DNA of 42,635 bases from Candidatus Altarchaeales archaeon. GTDB lineage: Archaea > Altiarchaeota > Altiarchaeia > IMC4 > QMZM01. Positions 24,590 to 30,477 of this stretch are shown in pieces; positions within the stretch are counted from its first letter, which is position 1, and every line of letters begins with the position of its first letter. The notes beneath the pieces are model-generated. The model made no database searches. It had not been told where the DNA came from and saw only the letters and a list, made by a program, of their open reading frames with translations. The stretch lies in the NCBI GenBank assembly GCA_023252215.1, contig JAHEXG010000007.1, forward strand, positions 1 to 42,635. The letters run 5' to 3'. The position numbers were made by a program, and so were the translations under genes.

Positions 24590-26167
24590 ATGGAAAACGC
24601 CATAAACGAAATACTGCACGCAACCCGCGGACGGATCCTGGAAAGCGACATCGTTACAGGTAAAAACAGGGAACTATACGTCCACCTGGAAGAAAAAGAC
24701 TTCGAGACCGTGATAAACTTCCTATCGGAACACAATTTTGAACTCGCAGGACTATTCTGCGCCGAAGACTTTGACGGCCATGAGGGCCACATGCTCTTCT
24801 ACGCATTCGAGAAAAAAGGAAACGAATGGATAACCATATTCACACTGCCCCTGAGAATGAAACGGGCAATGTCCATAGCCCTGACATACCCCTCGGCATC
24901 GTGGTACCAAAGAGAGATAACGGACGGCTTCGGGGTAACGTTCGCAGAATCATTCGACGAAAGAAGACTCTTCCTCCACGAAACATACCCCGAAGACTTC
25001 CACCCACTGCAAAAAACATTCAAAAACAAGGAAATAAAACTAGACGCAGAGACGAACCCATCGCTTGCCTATGAATTCAAAAAAGTTTCCGGCGAAGGAG
25101 TCTACGAAATACCAGTAGGACCAGTCCACGCAGGAATAATCGAACCAGGACACTTCAGATTCAGCGTAATAGGAGAAACAATATACAACCTGGAAATCAG
25201 GATGTTCTACAAACACAGGGGAATAGAAAAACTCGCAGAAGGAAAAACCCCGGCAGAATGCGTAAAAATAGCAGAATCCATAAGCGGAGACGAGACAGTG
25301 GCAAACGCCGTCGCATACTGCACAGCGGTCGAAAAGATCTCCGGCATAGAAGTGCCGCTCAGGGCGGAACATCTGCGCACCGCCTATTTGGAGATGGAAC
25401 GCATATACTCGCTCCTGGGAGACCTCGCAGGAATGTGCATAGACGTTGCATTCCCTGTAGGAGCAAGCCCTTTCTTTGTGCTCCGGGAAGAAGTACTAAG
25501 GCAAAATAAGGCGCTCACAGGCTCACGTTTCATGAAGGACACAATAGCCATAGGAGGATTAAAGAAAGACGCACCCAAGGGCACACTGGACGCCTTACAG
25601 GCATTCCTCGACGACCTGAGAGACGGACTAAAAGACGCAGTCTCAGACGTATTAGCCAGCACGTCCACGATAGACCGATTCCAGACAACAGGCGTAGTGC
25701 GCAAGGAACTGATAGCCCCCCTGCACATCACAGGACCAATAGCACGCGCATCAGGGACACTTACGGATACCAGGATAGACCACCCATACGGGCTCTACGA
25801 TAAAATAAGACCCGCCCCAAGGATATTCGAAGCAGGAGACGTACTGGCAAGATTCGAAACAAAGGCATCAGAAGTACTGGACTGCGCAAGGATGATAGAC
25901 GAAGCAGTCACAGGACTACGCCACGGAGAGATCCTAACCAAAGGAGACATAAAAGACGGCTACGCCATCGCTCCGATAGAATCCGCAAGAGGCCAAAGCA
26001 TGCACTGGGCCTATATCAAGAACGGATTGATCGACAGATACAAGATACGCACGGCATCATTCTGCAACTGGCAGGCAATAGAACACGCAGTCATAGGAAA
26101 CATCGTACCCGACTTCCCGCTCATAAACAAGAGCATGAACCTGTCATACGCAGGAACGGACCTGTGA
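24590..26167 (+). CDS. ehrL: Ehr large subunit (NuoCD/HycE-like), all Ni-Fe ligands lost
   Basis: This is a 525-residue fusion of a NuoC-like N-terminal domain (about 1-160, with REITDGFGV and HETYPEDFHPL) and a NuoD/hydrogenase-large-subunit domain (about 165-525, IPVGPVHAG, YKHRGIEKLAEG). Group-4 hydrogenases bind Ni-Fe through CxxC near the front and CxxC at the C-terminus. Here the first is Ser232-Gly-Asp-Glu235 (ESISGDETVA) and the second Ser519-Tyr-Ala-Gly522 (NLSYAGTDL); every Cys is gone, while the surroundings align well. It therefore cannot be a hydrogenase. It matches the Ehr group, complexes between hydrogenases and complex I with unknown function. There is also no C-terminal extension needing endoprotease processing, consistent with absence of Ni insertion. 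Confidence 0.9.
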   Translation: MENAINEILHATRGRILESDIVTGKNRELYVHLEEKDFETVINFLSEHNFELAGLFCAEDFDGHEGHMLFYAFEKKGNEWITIFTLPLRMKRAMSIALTYPSASWYQREITDGFGVTFAESFDERRLFLHETYPEDFHPLQKTFKNKEIKLDAETNPSLAYEFKKVSGEGVYEIPVGPVHAGIIEPGHFRFSVIGETIYNLEIRMFYKHRGIEKLAEGKTPAECVKIAESISGDETVANAVAYCTAVEKISGIEVPLRAEHLRTAYLEMERIYSLLGDLAGMCIDVAFPVGASPFFVLREEVLRQNKALTGSRFMKDTIAIGGLKKDAPKGTLDALQAFLDDLRDGLKDAVSDVLASTSTIDRFQTTGVVRKELIAPLHITGPIARASGTLTDTRIDHPYGLYDKIRPAPRIFEAGDVLARFETKASEVLDCARMIDEAVTGLRHGEILTKGDIKDGYAIAPIESARGQSMHWAYIKNGLIDRYKIRTASFCNWQAIEHAVIGNIVPDFPLINKSMNLSYAGTDL

Positions 26168-26182
26168 CAAAAAAAAGAAAAA

Positions 26183-26704
26183 ATGCAAGACGTATTAACG
26201 AACATATTTTCCAAAAAGGTAACCGAGGACTTCCGGTACAAAGACGAGGAACTCGAAGAGCTCGGGATCCATCTGAAAAAAGAGATAAACACCATCTTCG
26301 GCAGAAGCCTCGCGATACGGGAACTCGACAGCGGAAGCGACAACGCAACAGAGATCGAATTGAACAACCTCGGAACACCCCACTACGACGTCGAAAGGTT
26401 CGGGATAACATTCGTCGCATCCCCAAGACACGCGGACGTGATAGCGATCACCGGGGCAGTGACGCATAACATGGCAAACGCCGTCAGGAAGACATACGAT
26501 GCAGCCCCTAATCCAAAGTTCGTGATCGCCATAGGAGACGACGCATGCGACGGAGGGATATACAAAGGAACGTATGCGGTGCTTGGGGGAGCGGACAAGA
26601 TATTGCCGGTGGATATCAAGATCCCGGGGAATCCGCCGGAGCCCAAAGACATCATTAAAGGGCTGCTGGCGCTGATGAAAGGGATAAGGGAACAGAAAAA
26701 GTAG
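26183..26704 (+). CDS. ehrS: Ehr small subunit (NuoB/HycG-like), Fe-S ligands lost
   Basis: This is a 173-residue homologue of NuoB/HycG, the subunit that normally holds the proximal [4Fe-4S] cluster. The fold signatures are intact (RHADVIAITGAVTHNM, YDAAPNPKFVIAIGDDACDGG). The ligand positions are not: the CxxC site reads Asp53-Asn-Ala-Thr56 (GSDNATEIEL), the GDCA site reads Asp120 (GDDACDGG, with a Cys two residues late), and the PGCPP site reads Asn150 (PGNPPEP). So no cluster is expected. With EhrL it would form a redox-inert peripheral arm. It is the last gene of the operon; a hairpin follows after 53 bases. Confidence 0.9.
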   Translation: MQDVLTNIFSKKVTEDFRYKDEELEELGIHLKKEINTIFGRSLAIRELDSGSDNATEIELNNLGTPHYDVERFGITFVASPRHADVIAITGAVTHNMANAVRKTYDAAPNPKFVIAIGDDACDGGIYKGTYAVLGGADKILPVDIKIPGNPPEPKDIIKGLLALMKGIREQKK

Positions 26705-26757
26705 AGGGAACGTTCTAAAAAAAGGCACAACAATAGGGGGATATTTCTCTGAAGAAG

Positions 26758-26792
26758 TGCGTAAAACATCCCAAATAAGGGTTTTTTACGCA
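26758..26792 (+). terminator. Hairpin after the Ehr operon
   Basis: TGCGTAAAA and TTTTACGCA form a 9-base-pair stem, with an inner CCC/GGG pairing and an AT loop; a T6 run lies in the right arm. It may end or protect the ehr transcript. It could equally mark the left edge of the foreign block that starts here. Confidence 0.4.
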
Positions 26793-26824
26793 GTTTAGTG
26801 AGGAAAAAAGATAGTTATATTCAA

Positions 26825-26860
26825 TTGTGTTTAAGTTCTGAAACGGGGGGAGTTTAGTTC
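26825..26860 (+). repeat. Left inverted-repeat block around the AT-rich gene
   Basis: This holds two segments, TTGTGTTTAAGTTC (26825-26838) and GGGGGAGTTTAGTTC (26846-26860), seven bases apart. Both recur perfectly in reverse complement on the far side of the gene (27402-27415 and 27350-27364). Confidence 0.85.
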
Positions 26861-26887
26861 TCCATGTGACTTTGCATGATTGGACAA

Positions 26888-26898
26888 CATTTATTTTA
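26888..26898 (+). promoter_or_regulatory. TATA-like box of the AT-rich gene
   Basis: ATTTATTTTAT is centred about 24 bases before the ATG at 26917, the same leaderless spacing seen for native genes in the window. This implies the gene can be transcribed in this host without an outside promoter. Confidence 0.35.
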
Positions 26899-26916
26899 TG
26901 ATAATGATATCTATAT

Positions 26917-27351
26917 ATGGATGAGAGCATATCAGCAATAATTGCCATAATTGGTGTGGTTGTTGGAGCACTTATTACTTGGTTTGTTAGTTATCAGAAT
27001 ATTAAGAAAGACCTACGACTTGAAGCTTTAAAATTTGAATACTCCATTTTTGAAAAGATAAATTCAGAGTACAGTAATATCAGAAAACCCAAAAATGAAA
27101 CAGAACTCATTGATTGTTTATTTGAATCATTTGATCTATTTGATAAAATAAAACCATTCATCAAGGATACTGATAGAGCAAATATCCTTAATATGAAAAA
27201 CAAGATTGATGAACTGATGAATTCAAAAAAATATGATGAAGCAATAAAACTACATCTTCAATTTAAAGAAGAGCTGAAAAAATTGCTTGATGAATTAAGA
27301 TGCAAAAATATAGATATGATTAGGCATGAGTACAAATTATCTCTTCAATGA
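26917..27351 (+). CDS. Unknown membrane-anchored coiled-coil protein in candidate cassette
   Basis: This 144-residue protein has one N-terminal membrane helix (about 6-25, ISAIIAIIGVVVGALITWFV) followed by a basic turn and a long charged helical region (30-140) likely to form coiled coils. No known family is recognised. Base composition is far richer in A and T than neighbouring genes, with AAA, ATT and GAT dominating, indicating transfer. The gene is framed by inverted repeats; the stop codon lies inside the right repeat (27349-27351). An attC-like site follows 110 bases later. Single-helix coiled-coil proteins of this size occur among cassette and defence genes, but no function can be assigned. 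Confidence 0.75.
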   Translation: MDESISAIIAIIGVVVGALITWFVSYQNIKKDLRLEALKFEYSIFEKINSEYSNIRKPKNETELIDCLFESFDLFDKIKPFIKDTDRANILNMKNKIDELMNSKKYDEAIKLHLQFKEELKKLLDELRCKNIDMIRHEYKLSLQ

Positions 27352-27415
27352 ACTAAACTCCCCCGTCCTTCGGACATATAGTTTGCTATGAGAATTTATC
27401 GGAACTTAAACACAA
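27350..27415 (+). repeat. Right inverted-repeat block around the AT-rich gene
   Basis: GAACTAAACTCCCCC (27350-27364) and GAACTTAAACACAA (27402-27415) are the exact reverse complements of the left-block segments. Between them, instead of seven bases, lie 37 with two small hairpins (GTCC-TTC-GGAC and ATAG-TTTG-CTAT). The gene is thus enclosed in a two-part stem of 29 paired bases. Confidence 0.85.
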
Positions 27416-27460
27416 CTCTTCGTCGCCTTCGGCTCCTCGTCCTCCTTTATAGTCGGAGAA

Positions 27461-27544
27461 TATAACACAACTTTTAGCGGCTCGGGCTTCGCCCTCGGCC
27501 CAAATTCAGCTTCGCTGAACTTCGCAAAAGTTGGGACGTTATAC
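27461..27544 (+). repeat. attC-like recombination site 1
   Basis: The ends TATAAC (27461-27466) and GTTATA (27538-27543; GTTATAC to 27544) are complementary and resemble the R'' and R' boxes. Inside, CAACTTTT-A-GCG (27468-27479) pairs with CGC-AAAAGTTG (27523-27533), with one unpaired A at 27476 in the left arm, as the extrahelical base of attC sites. The unpaired spacers are A on the left and GGAC on the right. The middle has two hairpins, GGGC-TTC-GCCC (27484-27494) and TTCAGC-TTC-GCTGAA (27505-27519). Total length is 84 bases, normal for attC; the R box is like that of Vibrio cassette repeats. Left-arm bulge gives the orientation: R' on the right. Confidence 0.65.
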
Positions 27545-27572
27545 GCAATTCAAAAAAAACCCTCGACGGACG

Positions 27573-27594
27573 ACGTTAACGAAACGTTAACGTT
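27573..27594. repeat. Tandem palindrome ACGTTAACG
   Basis: ACGTTAACG occurs twice (27573-27581 and 27584-27592), each nearly palindromic, just beyond the 3' end of the restriction gene. They could act as a hairpin terminator for the minus-strand pair or as an operator. Confidence 0.4.
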
Positions 27595-27608
27595 TCCGTT
27601 ACGCTTCA

Positions 27609-28652
27609 TCAACACTTGAGCAGTTTTTTGAAGACATGCTTCAGGAAGTCCTCTCTTTCTTTTTCTCGAGTAAGAATAGAGGTGAGATTGTAATAGTGCT
27701 TTATTGTTTTGTCCTTCTTTACGCGATCCTCTACTTCTGAAGTTATACAGCTTGCCAAGAATATAGTTATAACACCCGGATTATGTCTTATTGCTTCTTC
27801 AAAGGATTTCTTTGCAGCGCCATACCGTTCCAACGCTCCGGCGGGATCGGTCCCACCTTTCACTTCAATGACTGCTATGGTTGACCCGTCTTTGTCAAGT
27901 AGGGAAATGTCGGGCTCGCTTGAAAAGAGAACTGAACGCTGGTTTTTTAGGTTGAATCCTTTGAACTCTCTGATGCGGTCTAATTGGTCTTCAGCAATCT
28001 CCTTGTCAAACGGTTCAACACTTGAATGATTGTCTCGGAGATGGAAGGCGGTTAATTTACACAGGTCTATCGCCTCATTAATTAAGAGTTTTTGAACGAC
28101 TTTCTCAGCCTCGTCTCCTATTGCATTTCTCCATGATCCGTCTATTTGAGCGCCGGTAGATGCAAACAAGAGACCTTTAATATGCTCATTATTCGGTTTT
28201 TCAAGTGCGCTTTCAATTATCAAGGAGATATGTTCGTTGAACAGTTTTGATAATTCTACAGCTTGTGTCTCGGATAGGTCTTTCTTTTCGCCGTTCTCAA
28301 AAATCATAGTGTGAACCCCGCTTAGATAGCTTACTGATTTTTGGGATAAAGCGGCGACGTTCCGATAATAAGCGGTTAAAACAGGATGTTCCCTTAACAA
28401 TCTTGGATGAGCGAAAACCTGTATAAGGCTTAGATCGGACTTCCGTATCTGTTCCAGGGCTTCTTTGGTTACTCCCCACTCATTGTACTTCGACCAATCA
28501 TACTCCTTTGAGAGAGGTATTAACTTTTGGATCGTCTCCGGAAATCCATAGGTGTTGTACTCATTCAACTTTCGATAAAAGAAAGTCGATCTTAATCGGT
28601 AATTAATCTTGTGTGCTTCGACAAGCAACTGTTTTCGTTCATCCGATTGCAT
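27609..28652 (-). CDS. Type II restriction endonuclease, XcyI-like, PD-(D/E)xK
   Basis: This is a 347-residue restriction enzyme. The C-terminal third carries the nuclease core: Pro247-Asp248 (SSEPDISLLD), then Glu263-Val-Lys265 in VIEVKGGTDPAG, giving the PD-x14-ExK signature. The earlier AHPRLLREHPVLTAYYRNVA and ALSQKSVSYL segments resemble my memory of the XcyI family (CCCGGG cutters), so that family is suggested rather than proven. It is encoded directly after the methyltransferase with one base between stop and start, so methylation is made first. The pair runs opposite to the attC-like sites that enclose it. Cutting specificity cannot be read from sequence. Confidence 0.8.
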   Translation of the reverse strand: MQSDERKQLLVEAHKINYRLRSTFFYRKLNEYNTYGFPETIQKLIPLSKEYDWSKYNEWGVTKEALEQIRKSDLSLIQVFAHPRLLREHPVLTAYYRNVAALSQKSVSYLSGVHTMIFENGEKKDLSETQAVELSKLFNEHISLIIESALEKPNNEHIKGLLFASTGAQIDGSWRNAIGDEAEKVVQKLLINEAIDLCKLTAFHLRDNHSSVEPFDKEIAEDQLDRIREFKGFNLKNQRSVLFSSEPDISLLDKDGSTIAVIEVKGGTDPAGALERYGAAKKSFEEAIRHNPGVITIFLASCITSEVEDRVKKDKTIKHYYNLTSILTREKEREDFLKHVFKKLLKC

Positions 28653-28653
28653 T

Positions 28654-30084
28654 TTATTTTTCCCAGTAGTATACGCACTTGCGTACTTCCTGCCGCCCGT
28701 GTTTACCCATCTGTTGGCTGCTATTACCTTTACCCATTGGAAGTTTATAAATATTTTTAACCGTCAGCCCGCAGTTTGATGCGAATTCTGATAGTATCAG
28801 ATCAACAGGTACAACCTCCCCGGCATATCTTACATTATCGTTGACGTAATATATCCTGCCTCCTTTCTTTAGAACCCTTGCCATTTCCATAATGATAAAG
28901 GCATGCTCATAGAAGTAGTTCTTCACCATCCTATGTATACCGGGGTTGTTCAGATCGTTGCTTTCCTTATAGCTTTTAAGGATTCCTAAAACCTCCTGTA
29001 AAGCACTGTTTGAGTTGAAAATTTCCTCGGCTTTATTGAAGTCATTTAATCGGCCTTTTTCCTTGTATATCTTTTTCAGAAGATCAATTTTATCCTTGTT
29101 TTCGACCGTCGCCGATAACAAACTTTGCCTTAAATCTCTTATTCGGTCTTCATTTATCCCAAGATAAACCAGTTCAAGAGCATAGGTTCTGGTATAATCA
29201 TATCGATTACAATAAGGCGGTGACGATATCACTATATCAAAGGATTCATTTGGGATTTCAGGGAGTATTTCCAAGGATGATTCGGTCTTTAACTCAAGCT
29301 TTACATCCTTTCTCGGCTTAGTGCCAAAGAAACTCATGTTTCGCAGATCATTTACTATCTGATTCAGTTGAGAAAACAGAGCATCATCAAAAGAGTATAC
29401 CTCCCCTTTATCAAACTCTGCCTTGCTCTTTTCAGCTCGGGAATCCCACCTCAGACACTGACCATCCTTGCGAGTATAGCTTATTTTTTCAAGTATGCTG
29501 AAACATGCAAAACTAAATATCTGCCTTAGTTTCTCATCCTTTAGGTTCGCAATATAATTTAAAAATCCGTTAAGTTTTCGCTCATTAACGGTCGAAAATG
29601 CCTTTTCGGTTATCCTGATGTGTTTAAATGAATACTCCGAGTTAGTAGGAAATGTCTCAAAATTTACCTTTCTTAATTCTTTTATTCCATCAAGCAGATA
29701 TTCCAGATCGATTTTTTCCAGAGTTAATTTTGAGGTTAGAACAAAATTTCCAATAGGCATTATTTCAATACCTACAGAATCGTAGCCCAACTCTTTCGCA
29801 CTAAGCAATGTAGTACAAGAACCTGCAAAAGGGTCGAAAACCACTACCCCTTTCTTCTTTGGACACTCCTTTATAAAAAGCTTTACCATGTCAGAGGAAA
29901 AACCTTCTTTATAGCTAAACCAATTATAAATAGGTATCTTCTTGTTAGCTTGGAAACTTACCAACTGTCTATTTAGAGCTTGATTTACCGCAATTATCGG
30001 TTTATATTTCTTTTCCAGTTTATCCCGCTCAAGCTGTGTTTCCTGACCTACACTTCTGTTTGTCCCCATTAGCGCCGGTTCCAT
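28654..30084 (-). CDS. DNA methyltransferase (N4-cytosine/N6-adenine), partner of the endonuclease
   Basis: This is a 476-residue amino-methyltransferase. SAM-binding motif I is FDPFAGSC (83-90), and the catalytic motif IV is Ser288-Pro-Pro-Tyr291 (SSPPYCNRYDY). Motif I precedes IV with a long stretch (about 100-280) between them that could hold target recognition. SPPY is most common in N4-cytosine enzymes, which would fit an XcyI-like system, but adenine modification is possible. A GGRIYYVND strand and late motifs follow (375-440). It is the first gene of the restriction-modification pair and has its own TATA-like box. Codon use is A/T-rich relative to the Ehr genes. Confidence 0.88.
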   Translation of the reverse strand: MEPALMGTNRSVGQETQLERDKLEKKYKPIIAVNQALNRQLVSFQANKKIPIYNWFSYKEGFSSDMVKLFIKECPKKKGVVVFDPFAGSCTTLLSAKELGYDSVGIEIMPIGNFVLTSKLTLEKIDLEYLLDGIKELRKVNFETFPTNSEYSFKHIRITEKAFSTVNERKLNGFLNYIANLKDEKLRQIFSFACFSILEKISYTRKDGQCLRWDSRAEKSKAEFDKGEVYSFDDALFSQLNQIVNDLRNMSFFGTKPRKDVKLELKTESSLEILPEIPNESFDIVISSPPYCNRYDYTRTYALELVYLGINEDRIRDLRQSLLSATVENKDKIDLLKKIYKEKGRLNDFNKAEEIFNSNSALQEVLGILKSYKESNDLNNPGIHRMVKNYFYEHAFIIMEMARVLKKGGRIYYVNDNVRYAGEVVPVDLILSEFASNCGLTVKNIYKLPMGKGNSSQQMGKHGRQEVRKCVYYWEK

Positions 30085-30100
30085 GAAATTTTCTAACTAA

Positions 30101-30110
30101 TATAATAATA
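30101..30110 (-). promoter_or_regulatory. TATA-like box of the restriction-modification pair
   Basis: On the minus strand TATTATTATA is centred about 22 bases before the methyltransferase ATG at 30084, again the leaderless layout. Between here and the second attC-like site (30111-30254) I see no gene, only AT-rich sequence and then small GC-rich hairpins resembling those ahead of site 1. Confidence 0.4.
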
Positions 30111-30254
30111 TCAACTTATGACTTAAAGCAAAACCATAAGCCCATTTAGATTCGAGCAGATATTAATTAGGCAAGAGCGCAGGAAAACTAAAGAACCACA
30201 CTACGAGGGGGTTCGAACTTCTCGTCGCCTGCGGGCTCCTCGACCTTGCGGCCT

Positions 30255-30339
30255 GCTTAACCGGCTTTTTAACGGTTCGCTCCCTTCAGTAGCTCAGCCC
30301 ATGCCCCGACAGGGCATCGTAAAAAGCCATACGTTATAC
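30255..30339 (+). repeat. attC-like recombination site 2
   Basis: GCTTAAC (30255-30261) fits the R'' consensus RYYYAAC exactly, and GTTATAC (30333-30339) is the R' box, the same as in site 1. GGCTTTTT-A-ACG (30263-30274) pairs with CGT-AAAAAGCC (30318-30328), with one unpaired A at the same place in the left arm as in site 1. Spacers are C on the left and ATAC on the right, again 1 against 4 bases. A hairpin ATGCCC-CGACA-GGGCAT (30301-30317) lies inside. Length is 85 bases. Upstream, CGTCGCCT-GCGG-GCTCCTCG (30222-30242) parallels 27421-27440, and ACGTTATACGCAATTC is shared by both sites. Confidence 0.65.
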
Positions 30340-30449
30340 GCAATTCGAAAAACCCCCCGCCCCCTAGGGATATCTAGCCTGCGGAGAGGCTTAATTTGAG
30401 TTTAACCGTATTTTTATTCCTCCACATTATATACTACCTTGTAGGGAGG

Positions 30450-30457
30450 TTTATAGA
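30450..30457 (+). promoter_or_regulatory. TATA-like box of the second Ehr module
   Basis: TTTATAGA is centred about 25 bases before ATG 30478; a second AT-rich candidate, ATTATATACT, is at 30426-30435. So the second module has its own promoter rather than depending on the ehrA-S operon. The interval 30340-30449 otherwise shows only a GCCT-GCGGAG-AGGC hairpin (30382-30395). Confidence 0.4.
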
Positions 30458-30477
30458 CGGTTTGTCATAGGATGATA

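Larger units (their letters stand above)
26705..30340. mobile_element. Foreign block: candidate integron cassette cluster lacking integrase (CALIN-like)
   Basis: This 3.6-kb block separates the ehrS end from the second Ehr module. Its coding sequences are visibly more AT-rich and differ in codon style from both sides. It holds an unknown gene, an attC-like site, a restriction-modification pair on the opposite strand, and a second attC-like site in the same orientation as the first. No integrase, attI or transposase is seen. The left edge is not defined; it probably lies in the 100 bases after the ehrS stop. The right edge would be the GTTATAC at 30333-30339. Alternative readings are a genomic island inserted by unrelated means, with attC-like hairpins as coincidental repeats. 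Confidence 0.55.

Noticed and set aside
24590-26704. Functional membrane-bound [NiFe]-hydrogenase.
   Set aside because: Every metal-ligand cysteine in both subunits is replaced, so hydrogenase activity is not supported despite the homology.
26690-26725. Left boundary of the cassette block at AACGTTCTAAAAAAAGG, resembling the GTTATAC..AAAAAAAACC context.
   Set aside because: The resemblance is weak; GTTCTAA does not fit GTTRRRY and no stem partner was found. The left edge is left undefined.
26758-26792. The TGCGTAAAA/TTTTACGCA hairpin as a third attC.
   Set aside because: It is only 35 bases, with no GTT/AAC ends and no bulged base. A terminator is a simpler reading.
30205-30225. GGGGTTCGAAC resembling the T-arm of a tRNA, a possible integration target.
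   Set aside because: No D-arm, anticodon arm or acceptor pairing can be found around it. It fits better as part of the GC-rich hairpin stretch ahead of attC-like site 2.
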